DNA of 64,000 nucleotides, from assembly GCF_050948175.1 (NCBI RefSeq), contig NC_135200.1, positions 1,550,001-1,614,000 on the forward strand, given 5' to 3'. The position numbers and the translations under genes were made by a program. The notes beneath the pieces are model-generated. The model searched no databases. It was given only the letters and a program-made list of their open reading frames with translations, and was not told the DNA's origin. Source of the DNA: Xylocopa sonorina. Taxonomy: Eukaryota > Arthropoda > Insecta > Hymenoptera > Apidae. Positions 1-11,590 of the stretch are shown here, piece by piece (positions within the stretch are counted from its first letter, which is position 1; each line of letters begins with the position of its first letter).

Positions 1-170
1 TATTTAATTAAATTCATGTAGTTTTGTAACACAAAAAAATTGGTCTGCCCTGTCGAACAAATCTTATTGTATACATGGGTCATTGCAAAAAGTATAAATC
101 ATACACTTTAAACATGTACGTACACATAAAAACATTGAAGGCAATCACTAAAAAAAGGCCTCTATTTCAG

Positions 171-931
171 GATTTGGAAAACACAGCGTCATCAGATGCT
201 GGTGTTAGAGAACGCATCGCATGCTTGCCTCCAGAAGTTTCTGAAGTTTCACTTCTTGCAAACCTAGCTGATAGAGCAGCTGCTGATCAGTTAAGTGTTG
301 CAGTAAATGAAGCTGCTGCATTGTTAGCCGATTATAATGGACGATTACAAGCAGAAATGGAAGACAGAAGGAGATTATTAACTATGCTTAGAGATTATAC
401 ATTGGCACAAAGGCAGTTACTTCAACAAGCGCAAGCAACTTTAGAAGTATGATTATACTTGTTTCTTTGCAAATACATATTTGACATGTTTATTTGAAAA
501 TATACAAATCTTTACAGAGAAAGAGGTAAAAACTCGTATCTCTATTACACTAAATTTAAAAGAAATTAGAGTTGACTACATAGGTAGTGTTAATGTAAGT
601 AGGCACCTAGTAAAATCAATAATTTGATTCAGATTTTAATTAACTGATTCAGTTGATACGTTTTATAATTCAAATGTCACTAACACTTTCCATCTCAATG
701 TCAAGAAAAGCCCAATGATACGATTCTTTATCTCTAGAGTATAATATTTATAAATTTAATAACATATGTGATATGTTACAGGATTATAAGGAAAAGCTTA
801 AAAAAGTGTGTGCAGTCCGATCTGAAGTAAAGTCACACATTTCCAATTTGCCTGATTTGACACAATTACCTGACGTTACAGGCGGCTTAGCACCACTTCC
901 TTCAGCCGGTGATTTGTTTTCTATGCACTAG
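171..931 (+). CDS. RPRD1A/B-like CTD-interacting protein, C-terminal part (5' end outside window)
   Basis: Two coding exons, 171-446 and 782-931, joined in phase 0; the acceptor before 171 ends TCTATTTCAG and the stop is TAG 929-931. The first exon encodes DLENTASSDAGVRERIA and LLADYNGRLQAEMEDRRRL, the coiled-coil domain (CREPT) that follows the CID in RPRD1A/RPRD1B. The second ends TGGLAPLPSAGDLFS, the hallmark C-terminus of that family. Family knowledge: these proteins bind the RNA polymerase II C-terminal repeat through an N-terminal CID, dimerise through the coiled coil and help recruit CTD phosphatases in the nucleus. The CID exons lie to the left of this window, so only about 141 residues are seen. 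A methionine at 75 is intronic and is not used. A polyadenylation signal AATAAA lies at 985-990. Confidence 0.9.
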
Positions 932-2988
932 CACCTGATTTCAAACAATACGATTATTGTATTATTTTTTGAGTTCGACATACAAATAAAAGCAACCATG
1001 CTATGTTAGCTTGGTTTTTGCAACGAGATACATCTTGTACTACAACTTTCTACTTTTCAATATTTGAAACATTAAATATTGATCTTCGTATATTACAAAG
1101 TATGAAATGGAAAGGTACTGATAAGAGATAACGTTATGAGATCATTTTGAGCAATACATCAGCATTATAAAAATATAAGTGAACGAACCAATTCTGCAAC
1201 ACTTTAGAATTTATAAAATCGATACGCATCAATCATTTTCAATTTTGTATTTCAATTATAAATCCTTTACTTGCGTACCGTTGTTTATTATTCAAAACGT
1301 GATGAAACAGATACAAAATGTATTCTTACTACAATATCTTGAGAGAAATTCATAATTTTGGTCCGAAAATAATATTCCCGTTTTGGCCATTACATAATAC
1401 ACAAGGAACTCAAAATACCAAATAAATTTCACAAAATTTTATTTTCTATTAATAAAAGTAAATATATAATTTAATCGGTTATTTACTGGGTTCATTATAA
1501 GCAGCAGAACATATATTAAATATGTTGTTACATCAAATAAGAAATTAACAATTTCATTTTGAATGGAAATATACCAACTTTATTATTGTGCAAGCTTCCG
1601 TTGTATTACAAAATACATGAAAACTGTACGTTTGAAAATTCACAAATATTTGAAAATATTTAGTTGCCCAATCATTGCTTACATGCAATGTTTAGAATGT
1701 TTCACTTACAATATTTGATAATTACCCCTTGTATATAAACATATATATATACTGGGACTGAGAAAAGCGTCTTAAGATATTAACACTGCAGTTGATTTTA
1801 AATGAATAATGATCTGCATAAATAAATAACATTGTATATGTAATGATGAAAGCGTGATTGTGCATTGCGAAAAAAAATTGTAATAATATGCAAGATATTA
1901 ATACGAATAAATGTTTTGATCGTTATAATCATATCCTTTATTTAAATAATTTTATGCGTATAACATAGTAAATATTAATTATTGTTAAATAGTGTTTTCC
2001 CATTTGATACAATTAATTGTTTGGCTATAGTTAAAAATTAGAAACTATATAAAGAACCATAACCATATTATATAAAGTCATTAATTAACTACCAGTAAAC
2101 CACTTCCAGTAAACAAAGTAAACTGTTTTAACAAGAAATTTCATTAAATTAGTAGGTATGAATAAATTTATTTTACATTTCTTGATTATACAATCATATT
2201 GTTGTATCGTTTATATATTAGTTTGGACGAATTAATAAAGTATTTTATTTTTACAATCATATTTTTATACATATAATATATATGCTAATCACATAATATA
2301 AAAGAATTTTAATTTGTGCTAACTATTGGCAAGAATATTTAGCAAGATTCATAAATTATATATGTCAGAATTTAAAAAGTGTTGTACAATTACAATATAT
2401 ACAATAAATAAGAATAATGAATGTGCAAACACTCGTGTGCTAAAAATAATATTGTTTAGGAAGTTATAGTATCGATATAATATATACACTGGAATATATC
2501 ATATCAACAATATATCATATGAACAAATCATATTTACTATTACTTTGCAATAGATCATAAGATCATAATAATTGATATTGCTTTATTATAAATGAGGATT
2601 ATTGTTACTTTTGCAACAGATTCTACAACAGTACAAGGCCTATGTTCAGAACGAATGTATATAGAAAGTATGTGTGTACATAATTTAATAAATACCATAT
2701 TACCCACCATAAGGAATTTACGTAATACGAATTACTTTTTGCATTTGTATATTTTAATTCTAATGTGTAATCAAAGTTAATCAAAAATAGAAAACACTAT
2801 CCATTAGATACAATAACGAGTCATTACTCCTTTAAATGCTAAGTACATTAAAATAATATCTTAACAATATCCTATACTAGAATCAAAAATGTTTTATATA
2901 TACATTCCTTACGAACACCCTGTGTGGCAATTCAAGTACTAAGAACATTACAAAAGTTAACAGAAAATTTATAGCATTATCCCCTGCC
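932..2988. other. Convergent 3' region between RPRD1-like gene and CNEP1R1
   Basis: About 2 kb of AT-rich sequence between two convergent stop codons. It probably holds both 3' UTRs (AATAAA at 985-990, further AT-rich signals downstream). A 62-codon open frame at 2592-2780 has no recognisable content and is not called. I see no RNA gene here. Confidence 0.5.
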
Positions 2989-3741
2989 TTATGTTTCATG
3001 ATGTCGCGATCTTGTTGGTTTAAGAATAAGCTTCCCGGTGTCATCGCAACTCATGTTAAAATTTCCAAGAACACTCCTAGCCCTTTGAGTTATTATACTT
3101 GGTGCTATCACTCGTCTATGTACTCCCATCATAAATAATATCACTAAAACAAATTTATATTTGTATGATAAAATCTTGCATCGATTGCTTCTCGATTGCT
3201 TACCTAAAATAATACTAGCAATCGCAAAGAATGGATGATTACATAGACTTTGCGTAAATGATACAGCTGGAGTATTTGGGTCTGTCAACCAGTGCCAAGC
3301 ACCAATGGCGGTACACACAGAAATGAAACCTAGCAGCACTGGAAATAGTGTCATTTTAAATATATGCGTAACAATGGAATTAGTTTAAATTCATGTAAAA
3401 CAGTAAAATGAGCAAGTAAACATATTACATTTTTCGCCTAATAATAAAGTTTAAAATAAAGAAAGTTGAATTCATGCAGAGAAATGGAAAAACATACTCC
3501 TCCATCGCAGAGTAGCTGGTTGTAAACTAGCAATTACTTCAGTAAGACGTCTTTCAAAAGCTTTTAGATCTGAAAACAATAAAGAAACGGAAGAAAAATT
3601 CTATATAACCTGAGAACTATTTGTACTTTGTTACATGTCATTATTGTTGTTATTATTTCTCACTAAACATACTTATGTATTATTCATTTCGATTATTAAA
3701 TTTTCGAGTTTACCTTCACACACTGTTTGATCTAAAGACAT
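2989..3741 (-). CDS. CNEP1R1: Nuclear envelope phosphatase regulatory subunit 1 (TMEM188 family)
   Basis: Four exons on the minus strand: 3741-3714, 3569-3498, 3338-3204 and 3143-2989, all with GT donors and AG acceptors and matching phases, giving 129 residues, close to the usual ~125. The joined protein reads DLKAFERRLTEVIASLQPAT, then TLRWRMLLGFISVCTAIGAW, and ends NMSCDDTGKLILKP, which follows the vertebrate protein closely. The codon for Met34 is itself split between exons 2 and 3. Two hydrophobic stretches (about residues 34-51 and 71-88) fit the two membrane helices. Family role: it partners CTDNEP1/Dullard to dephosphorylate lipin at the nuclear envelope and ER, controlling phosphatidate and membrane synthesis. 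It is convergent with the gene at 171-931 and divergent from the CCDC66-like gene. Confidence 0.93.
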
Positions 3742-3847
3742 TTTTCACTAACTTCGTTAGTGCATTTAATCCGAATAAGTTACAAACAATCCCGGTTGTG
3801 AATCGCATCATTCACGCCACTATCGTTAAAAATATGAATTAAGATAC

Positions 3848-3890
<43 letters not shown>

Positions 3891-4539
3891 GTGCTGACTA
3901 CAGCTCGCATTATCGAAACGGAGTTATTAATTAATGATTTGTGTTCATTCCACTAATTATTTACTGTTGCGTGTAAAGCTTATCAAAATTAACTTTTCAT
4001 CACAGTAAATAGACAAATGCTCGCAAAATGCTAACGTTGAATTTTGACCCTCACAATCGGCAAAGTACTAAAAATACTAAAAATTGATGAGTTATAAATT
4101 AAATTGTTATCTCTGTTCAAAGGACGTGATTCACAGTATCTATAAAATATAAAAAAATCTCGTTTCGAAAGCTAACTATATCTTATGATCATTTTCAATT
4201 GAATAGGTTTGGGTTTATCATCATCCTTTATCATTTTAGTGTCACTAGCAATGTTACCGATTCAACATAGAATTCAACAAAGTCTTATAAATCATATAAA
4301 CGAACACATTAATAATCAAAATTTTTCTAAAATTTGTTTAAATTAATAACACTAAAACGAAATAAAATTCAACGAAGATCCCACGGCGCAGCAGATGCAC
4401 ATAATATATAATTTGTTTTCCGTTTGAATGATTTATAAGACTTTGTTGAATTCTATGTTGAATCGGTAACATTGCTAGTGACACTAAAATGATAAAGGAT
4501 AATGATAAACCCAAACCTATTCAATTGAAAATGATCATA

Positions 4540-4575
<36 letters not shown>

Positions 4576-5654
4576 CATATGTAATACATATTACCATATA
4601 TTACTCGATTTTTTTATTAAAATGTAAAATAAGTTTTTAGATCGTCGTGATATGATAGCTATATTTCGTTTTGACAATCGGTTATGTTCAATTAATAATA
4701 TCAGCAATTAAGTAATAAACTCAAATAGATATATTATTAGATATAGTAGCTATTCAGATCTGAAATCGATATAGATTTTCTGTCCGCTATCAAGGATGCA
4801 CATCTATATTCACGTTTCTTTGTCGTAGATGTAATCTCTGACCGCGAAACAGACGGCTGGAGGTCATTATCTCTTATCTCGTCTGTCTAGTCAATATTAT
4901 TATCGACCATGACAGTAGCGGCAGAGGTTCCGTGGTTGATTCATGATTGTTCCCATAGAAACGTAGCATGCGATCGAATCGCGACCGCGCGTTCCTTTCG
5001 CGTTTAATACGGACTATTCGTATGTATGTACATATACGTGTCAGGTAAACTCTGTTGTACAGTCTTGCAGGTCTACCGCAGTCTCAAATATTGACACGAC
5101 CTGCGATGAACCCGAGCAATGTCTTTTGATAGTCAAGGGTTTCGAACTCGACGTTCGCGCTGGAAATCGTGACGCACTGGAAGAGCGAACGGTTCACCGC
5201 TGTTCGAAGATTGAAAACAGTGATATAGGTAAAATTATCGCGCGATCTCGTTAAAGAAAGATTGGTCGATATAGATTCTTTGTTTCTCTTCTTTATCCTG
5301 CTTACTTGTTTGTCAATGTCATTACCGAACGTGTAAATTTCTTTTCGCGTTCATAACGTGACGCGCGCCAACAATGATCGGGAGAACGTCGCTAGTTGAA
5401 CAAAAAAGGATCCAGTGGGCGAGAGAGAGAGGTAAATATCGCTATTATAATCATTCGCGAACGACGAATTCTGTTTCAAACTTTGAAAAATGTTCTATTA
5501 AACTCAAATGAGATCGAAACTGTTTCAATATGTATAATATACACGGTTGTGCCTCATACATGTCTCATACAAGTATAATAAGATAAGTGAGTTGTAGCAT
5601 AAGAGTACAATAATATTGACAAATTAATATTTTTTTACAAATATTGTAGAAGAA
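3742..5654. promoter_or_regulatory. Divergent intergenic region, CNEP1R1 / CCDC66-like, containing a foldback repeat
   Basis: Intergenic space between two head-to-head genes. It contains TA microsatellites at 3850-3888 and about 4542-4573 and a large inverted repeat at 4177-4546 (listed separately). From about 4770 to 5400 the sequence becomes less AT-rich and holds many CpG steps, which fits the promoter and untranslated leader of the CCDC66-like gene. No TATA box or start site can be fixed from sequence alone. Confidence 0.45.
4177..4546. repeat. Foldback element with 126-bp inverted arms
   Basis: Left arm 4177-4302 and right arm 4421-4546 are reverse complements with about 3 mismatches in 126 bases; the loop is 118 bases (4303-4420). 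The outermost bases are TATATCTTATGATC on the left and its complement on the right, which runs into a TA microsatellite. No open reading frame is inside. The form fits a non-autonomous foldback or MITE-type DNA element; TA-type target duplication is possible but cannot be told apart from the flanking TA repeats. Confidence 0.85.
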
Positions 5655-8600
5655 ATGGCACGTCTTGGTGGAAGTTGGGGGTTTCTGAAAAATAATATCA
5701 ATATCCGCACCAACATCCGGTAAGTATTAGACATGTACATTTAACTGTACATTTTAAACTTATAATATGTTCAGAGTGCAATGACAACTTGTATAAGATA
5801 ATTATAATGTTTAAATATAGAAATGTCGGAAATATTTACTTGAAATTATATTTTTTTCGAATATCAAAGTATTTTGAGAACTTTATTACTTAAGGTATTG
5901 GATATGGCGAGGTCGTAAATTAAAGCATTAACGAAAATGATACTCAGAGAGTAGCGTATCGTATTCTACTTTATTTCAGTAGTATTCGAATTCTTTATAG
6001 TGTAGTTGATGCGATTTATTGAGGATTTTCTGCCGATAAACACTTTGAAACGTTGAAACACGTAAACTTTAACGCCTGACCGACTTTATGACCTCGCTGT
6101 GTCCACGGTGGCTACCATACCTAATTCCTTAGATCAATTACTCTTAATATGCACACCCAAAGCTAGCCAAGAGGGTTTGTATCGACCCGATTGTCACCAC
6201 AAGTTATTTTTACCGAAATAAATACATTAATGAAACGCATAACACAGCACTTATCCGAATGGTCCAAGTAAGTCTTTGGTGGAGACGAAGGACAAGCAGT
6301 CCGGGACACCTTTTCGTGCTGTTGGAAATTATGGAAGCACCGTCAGCCTGAAGAGTCTGACCACAGAGAATTCCAGAAACTCGGACGTAAGCTTAAAGTG
6401 TCTTGATTGCAATGGTGGTAGCATGATAAATCTGCTTGTGCAATCGGATGTGTCACAAATCAGGCACAGAAGCCCTAGTTTGCCACCAATTTACAGCAAG
6501 GATCAACAGCGATATCTATGTCAGGTTTGTCAAAATTGGAAAAACTAATAAAGGAAAACTTGAAATGAATACCTATCCAAGTATTACAAGTATACCATTG
6601 TGTAAATATAGTATTTATCGTTTACTTTATTTATGTTCACTCTACATATAATATAATAATTTTCCATACATAATAAATTATTGTTTATTTCATATAGTTC
6701 TAGTAATGAATAATAAATAAAAAAGGAAAGTATATTTTTCAATTCAATTTTAAAACGGAATCTATAGAAAGACATCGAATAAAAGGACAAAGGATTTATT
6801 GTAATCGTAATTTTCTTGCATAATTCAATAGTTATATTACGATTCCACTTTTTCTACTACGTGCCTATTCTTTTTTACACTAACTTAGGTGTTCCATGTA
6901 ATGATGAAACAAGAAATGAACAGGTGCTCTTAATCACTGCTCCGTGACTATGTTGAAAGCTATAGGCAACTGGAATTTATGAAGCCGTGAAACTATATCG
7001 CGTCTGGCAAATTGATTCTTATCTTGAACCCGAAAGTCACTCACCTGCGGTGACTGTCGCTTGTATTATTATATACATGAAAATTATAGCGATTAAGTGT
7101 TATTATTTAATTGGACATAAATATATTTAAATGAATCAGATCTTAAATTAAGATAGAAAATACACAGAAGCTATGAATCTCTAAAGTCAATACTGGAACT
7201 CCGTTACGGTTTCCGATCCCTGACACGTACTGGCACAATAATCGTATCCAATACTATTTACGTATAGGCAGGTCGTATCTATTATAGATAGAGGAAGAGC
7301 ACGATTTGAGGATTGATGGAAAGAAATTGCTCTAAAGCCACGCGAACGCATTCCCGTTCCGAATGAATGACTCCGTTCTTTCATGTTCTAGGGCCAACAG
7401 CGAGATTTTGCTGCTGAAGGAATGCACTATCATTCCGAGAAGCTTCATCGACTTTATGATTGTTACGAGAATTCGAAACAGAATCAGTATGGATCGCAGG
7501 GCGAGGAACGCGAGGGTGAGACTTCTGGTTATGCCAGTGATTCTGTAGACGCACCGGTATCAGCGATAGGAAGTAAGTTGAGCTGTTGAAGGCATAAAAT
7601 TTTAGAATAAAAAATAGCATCTTTGTACGCTATATGTGTAATAATTGAGCAAGCAATAATTGAGTACGATACAACTCTAGTAATCGATAGTAATCAAGTT
7701 GGGAAAAGAACACATTTACTTGATGTTAGCTTAATTTCTCTCTCAAACCAGGTTGCAAACCATCAGGAGCGGAAATGTCCGAAAAAACGTGGAGCAATCC
7801 TTACCATGCAACACCTGAGAGTTCGTTACCGCCATCGAGAAGATTATCCGATGGTAGAATAGGCGACCTGAATAGGCCAAGGTGGGATAGTGTTTGGGGT
7901 CAAGAGACTGCACGAGGAGATCCACCACCACCCTCTTGGTTGGCAAGATTAGGACAATCGGGTCAAGTACGATTTATTTTCTTATCTTGACAAAAATAAG
8001 TTATTCGTGTGTAGAATTTGTTCAGTTATTTATTTACGTACTTTTCAAGGTTCTCGTTATTAATCACGAAAGTGCGAGCAGCTCGGATAGTTCGACGGTA
8101 GGTTCGATGGGATTAGATAACAACAAGACGTATCTTCGTGGTCAAAATATTCCTGTCGATGCGAGCATTCTTCAAGAACGGGAATTAAAAAGGCAAAAAG
8201 CTCTGGAGCTTCAGAACGCGATTAAGAAGCAGCTCGAAGAAAAGGATCAACAAAGGAAAAAAGAGAAAGAGCGAAAGTTGAGAGAGGAACGACTAGAAGA
8301 AGAACGAATTAAACGAGAAAGAGAAAAGGAAAGGGAAAGGTAGAAATGAACGTTTGCGATACGAACTTGATTAATCGATAACAGATTATTTCTGTCTTAG
8401 ATTCGAAGAAGAGCAAAGAAAAATGAAAGAACGAGAAGCGGCGAAGTTAAAGCAAGCGGAGACGATGCGCGAAGTTCTAGAAGTAGCAGAACGTTTAGCA
8501 AAAGAACAAAGGAATGTGCGTCGTAAATTCGGTAAAAGTGTCGAGGAGAATGTTGCAGAATCCTCCGGAGATCGCGAGTCAATTGTTTCAAACGAAAATC

Positions 8601-10353
8601 AGTTCGATGAAAGTTTTCAAAGTGCGAGAACTCAACAAAATTTATCTTTCACCAACGACGAACAGGAAACGGTAAATGAAAATGGGAATGGGAATGGGAA
8701 CGATATTAACAACAGTGATATCTCGAATAAACTGAACCAAGATGATTTTAATGATGACTTAAAAGTAGTTCAAGTCCCTATTAGTAAAGATGTAGCGATC
8801 GTATTGAGCGGTCGACTCGAAGACTCAGAATTGCTCGATAAGACGGCTAACTTGCAATTAGTTAATTTAGTGCTGACTCCAACGCCGAGAAGATCGGAAA
8901 TTGATACGAAAAATAATTTATCCGTCGGTTTAAATACCTTTATACAGTATATACGAAATTCAAGCTTTGCTTCAGATTCATCAAGAATATCACCGACGAT
9001 CGTAGAGAATAGATTACTCACGCCAAGCAAGTACAGAATTTTGAATGGACGTGATTTCGGCACACAGACCGATATAGAAAACGATCTACAGGATTTTCGG
9101 GAAAAACTGGAGGTGTTGACCATTAAGAATACCTCTGCGAAGGACCGCAAGGATGCAACAAATGCTAGTAAAAGGGACATTGAAAAGTGAGTCATAATAT
9201 GATGCATTGAATCGCTTGAAAACTTGACGAATCGTAGAGGATTTCTATCTTGCAAATAGAACCGGTAATTGTTATTTCATTTCATTTGTCGAAAATCTAT
9301 TTCTTCTGCAATTTAATTGTTATGGTGTGTTACTTAATTATTTAAATTCGTTTGCTATTTTCAATTATTATTATTTCTTTATATTTTTAATGTTTATCAA
9401 TACTTTGCAAATATATTCCGTATACTATGACCAATCGCGTTATTAATTTACATACTATTGAATATCATGATGTGCAATACGAATAGAATAATTTAAAAGG
9501 TCTACTAATATCGGTTCGACGGATGAAATGACCGTAAAGGCTCTCCCTCGATCAAAATCTCAACCCAGAAGAGCTATTGAATCTAGGCCACAGTGGAATG
9601 CTAACAGGTAGTATTCGATAGCATTAAAATATACAGCTATACAGTTATTTGTTTAATCAATAATTTGTAAAATAGAACATATTTAAAATAACTAAAACAT
9701 TTCGTCAGACCAGGAACTCGGTATCGTACGCAAAGTGAAAAAGATCCCCATTACCAACGGCGACTACGAATGAGAAGGCGTCAAATTGAATCTAGCGACG
9801 AACGTTCAAGGTAGACATATTACACTTAATGTTAAATTTATAACCTTAGCCTTTAGTCAATATTAATAAACGATTAACTGTATTCTTAAACAGGTCCCCA
9901 TCTCCTGATAGAAGAAAAATTATAAACATTAAATCGAAAATTCGAGCTTTAAATAGACCGAAAACAAAAATTGACAACTATGAGCCAAACCTTTCGATGG
10001 ATAGTCTAAACTGCATCGTGCCGTTGCAAATCGATAAAAATGGAAGACTTACCATTGAAGATAATAAATGCGAACAGAACGATAAAACTATATTGAGTAA
10101 CGATCATATTAGCGAAGCTAGTAATATTAACGAATCACGAAATAAAAATAAAAATGTCTGGTGCGGACAAGAAATTTTATCCACGTTATCTACCTTGAAA
10201 AATGTATGCGACTGAATTCTACGCAATCGAATAACAACTTGAAATGCGTTTTATAATCGAAATATATTTATGTTTCAGGGTCTTTTAATGAAACAGATAG
10301 AATGGGATTCGGAGAGATGCCTAATCTCTCCCGCCGCGTCGGAAATTTTTTAA
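5655..10353 (+). CDS. CCDC66-like coiled-coil protein
   Basis: Ten coding exons: 5655-5719, 6248-6524, 7392-7572, 7752-7966, 8050-8339, 8401-9186, 9500-9607, 9709-9810, 9894-10203, 10279-10353. Phases agree at every junction and the sum is 2,409 bases, 802 residues. The diagnostic stretch begins KTYLRGQNIPVDASILQE in exon 5 and runs through RELKRQKALELQNAIKKQLE into a long charged helix ending EVLEVAERLAKEQR in exon 6 (about residues 275-385). This matches the single conserved coiled-coil of vertebrate CCDC66 (FLR...DPAQIEERDRRRQKQLEHQKAI). CCDC66 is known to act at centriolar satellites, spindle microtubules and cilia. The rest is low-complexity Ser/Asn/Arg-rich sequence of low conservation. 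The acceptor at 9498-9499 has a poor pyrimidine tract and is the weakest join. Function here is inferred from the one domain. Confidence 0.85.
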
Positions 10354-10500
10354 CAAAATTTCGCCAAAGAATCGCGTTTTTCTGTACATTTTTGTTCGTT
10401 TCATTTTAGTTTTCCAGAAAGTGGGAGATTGCATAGAGAGTATGAGACGAAGAAGAAATAAACGACCTGACATATTTTTCTTGGATTACAGATATAGATA

Positions 10501-11590
10501 ATGGCCTTCCAGTTGGAGGATCTTCTCAAAGAAGATAAAAAGGATGCAAATTTATTACCCGATCTAAGCAAAGCAACCTGTAATTCTCAAAAAGAGTTTC
10601 GACAACTTGTCGAGAATTGCCTTGAATTTAAAATAAAACCGGAAAAGGTACTAACGGTATAAGTAATCCTATGTTTTGTTTTTTATAATTAAAATATTAT
10701 TCATACAATTGCCTTTACCTTTATGATTATAATTATGAATATAGGTGAAGAAAGATGATGCAAAAGTTCGCGATAAAGAATTTTCTTGGAAGCCAACTAG
10801 AAAAGAGGTGAAGACAATTGGAAAAGAATGGAATTATGGAAATCCAATACCTCCAGATATGAGAGGTTTGAATCTTCGAGAATTACAACAGGTTGCTATT
10901 GACTGGAGAATGTTAACACCAATTAGACCCAAACACAGGCAAGATGAAGAAATGTTCTCTAGATTGGTACTTATTTTATTCGAGTTCTATAAATTCGTTA
11001 ATAAATTAAATTAATTGATTAAGGTGCTTCTAATCTAAGAGTTGTAATATATTTAATGTAAATAGTCGTGTTGGTTTTTTTACACTGCAGTATGTATTAT
11101 GTTTCAGGTAGAAATGGGAAAACTGGAAGCAAAAACGATTGCTAAAGAACGACGTTCAGTTATAAGTCCCATTAGACGTAGCAAAAATCGAACTGGTATA
11201 ATTGAGAGTAGCGTAAAAATTTGTACAGAGTGCGGAGATGAATATTGCTTTGGTGAGTTTTGTGGCGATGTTCTATATGATTTATACTTAAGGGTTACCG
11301 TTACGATTAGACAACCGAAAGTTAAAATATCTGCTGACACTGAAGCGATAATAGCTAATATAGACCGTAAAAAGAAACGCAAGAAAAAGAAAACTATTAA
11401 AAGTAAAAGCAGATCATCTAGAAAAAATGCTACCTTGTTAATTCGTAAGAAAAGGAAGAAATCTGCGAATAATGAGTCAAGAAGAGAAACTGATAAAGAG
11501 AAAGTAGAAAATAATGAAAACGATTCGAAACCAGTTAAACCATTTAAAAGGAAGTGTAGCAAATATAATAAAAAAGCATTTCAAAACTAA
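10501..11590 (+). CDS. Unrecognised basic protein with a cysteine cluster
   Basis: Three exons, 10501-10647, 10745-10966 and 11108-11590, all phase 0, give 283 residues. I do not recognise the family. The N-terminal half is compact and mixed (for example KEWNYGNPIPPDMRGLNLRE), consistent with a folded domain. Exon 3 holds CTECGDEYCFGEFC, a CX2CX4CX4C cluster with zinc-knuckle spacing but Cys in place of His, and then a very lysine/arginine-rich tail (about residues 205-283, including KKKRKKKK) that looks disordered and nuclear or nucleolar. The ATG at 10501 lies 147 bp after the CCDC66-like stop on the same strand, and a good splice acceptor (GGATTACAG, ending about 10490) just upstream hints at a 5' UTR intron. 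AATAAA follows at 11678-11683. Confidence 0.7.

Noticed and set aside
75..170. N-terminal extension MGHCKKYKSY... of the first open frame
   Set aside because: It precedes a good splice acceptor (TCTATTTCAG) and does not match the RPRD1 family; it is intron sequence.
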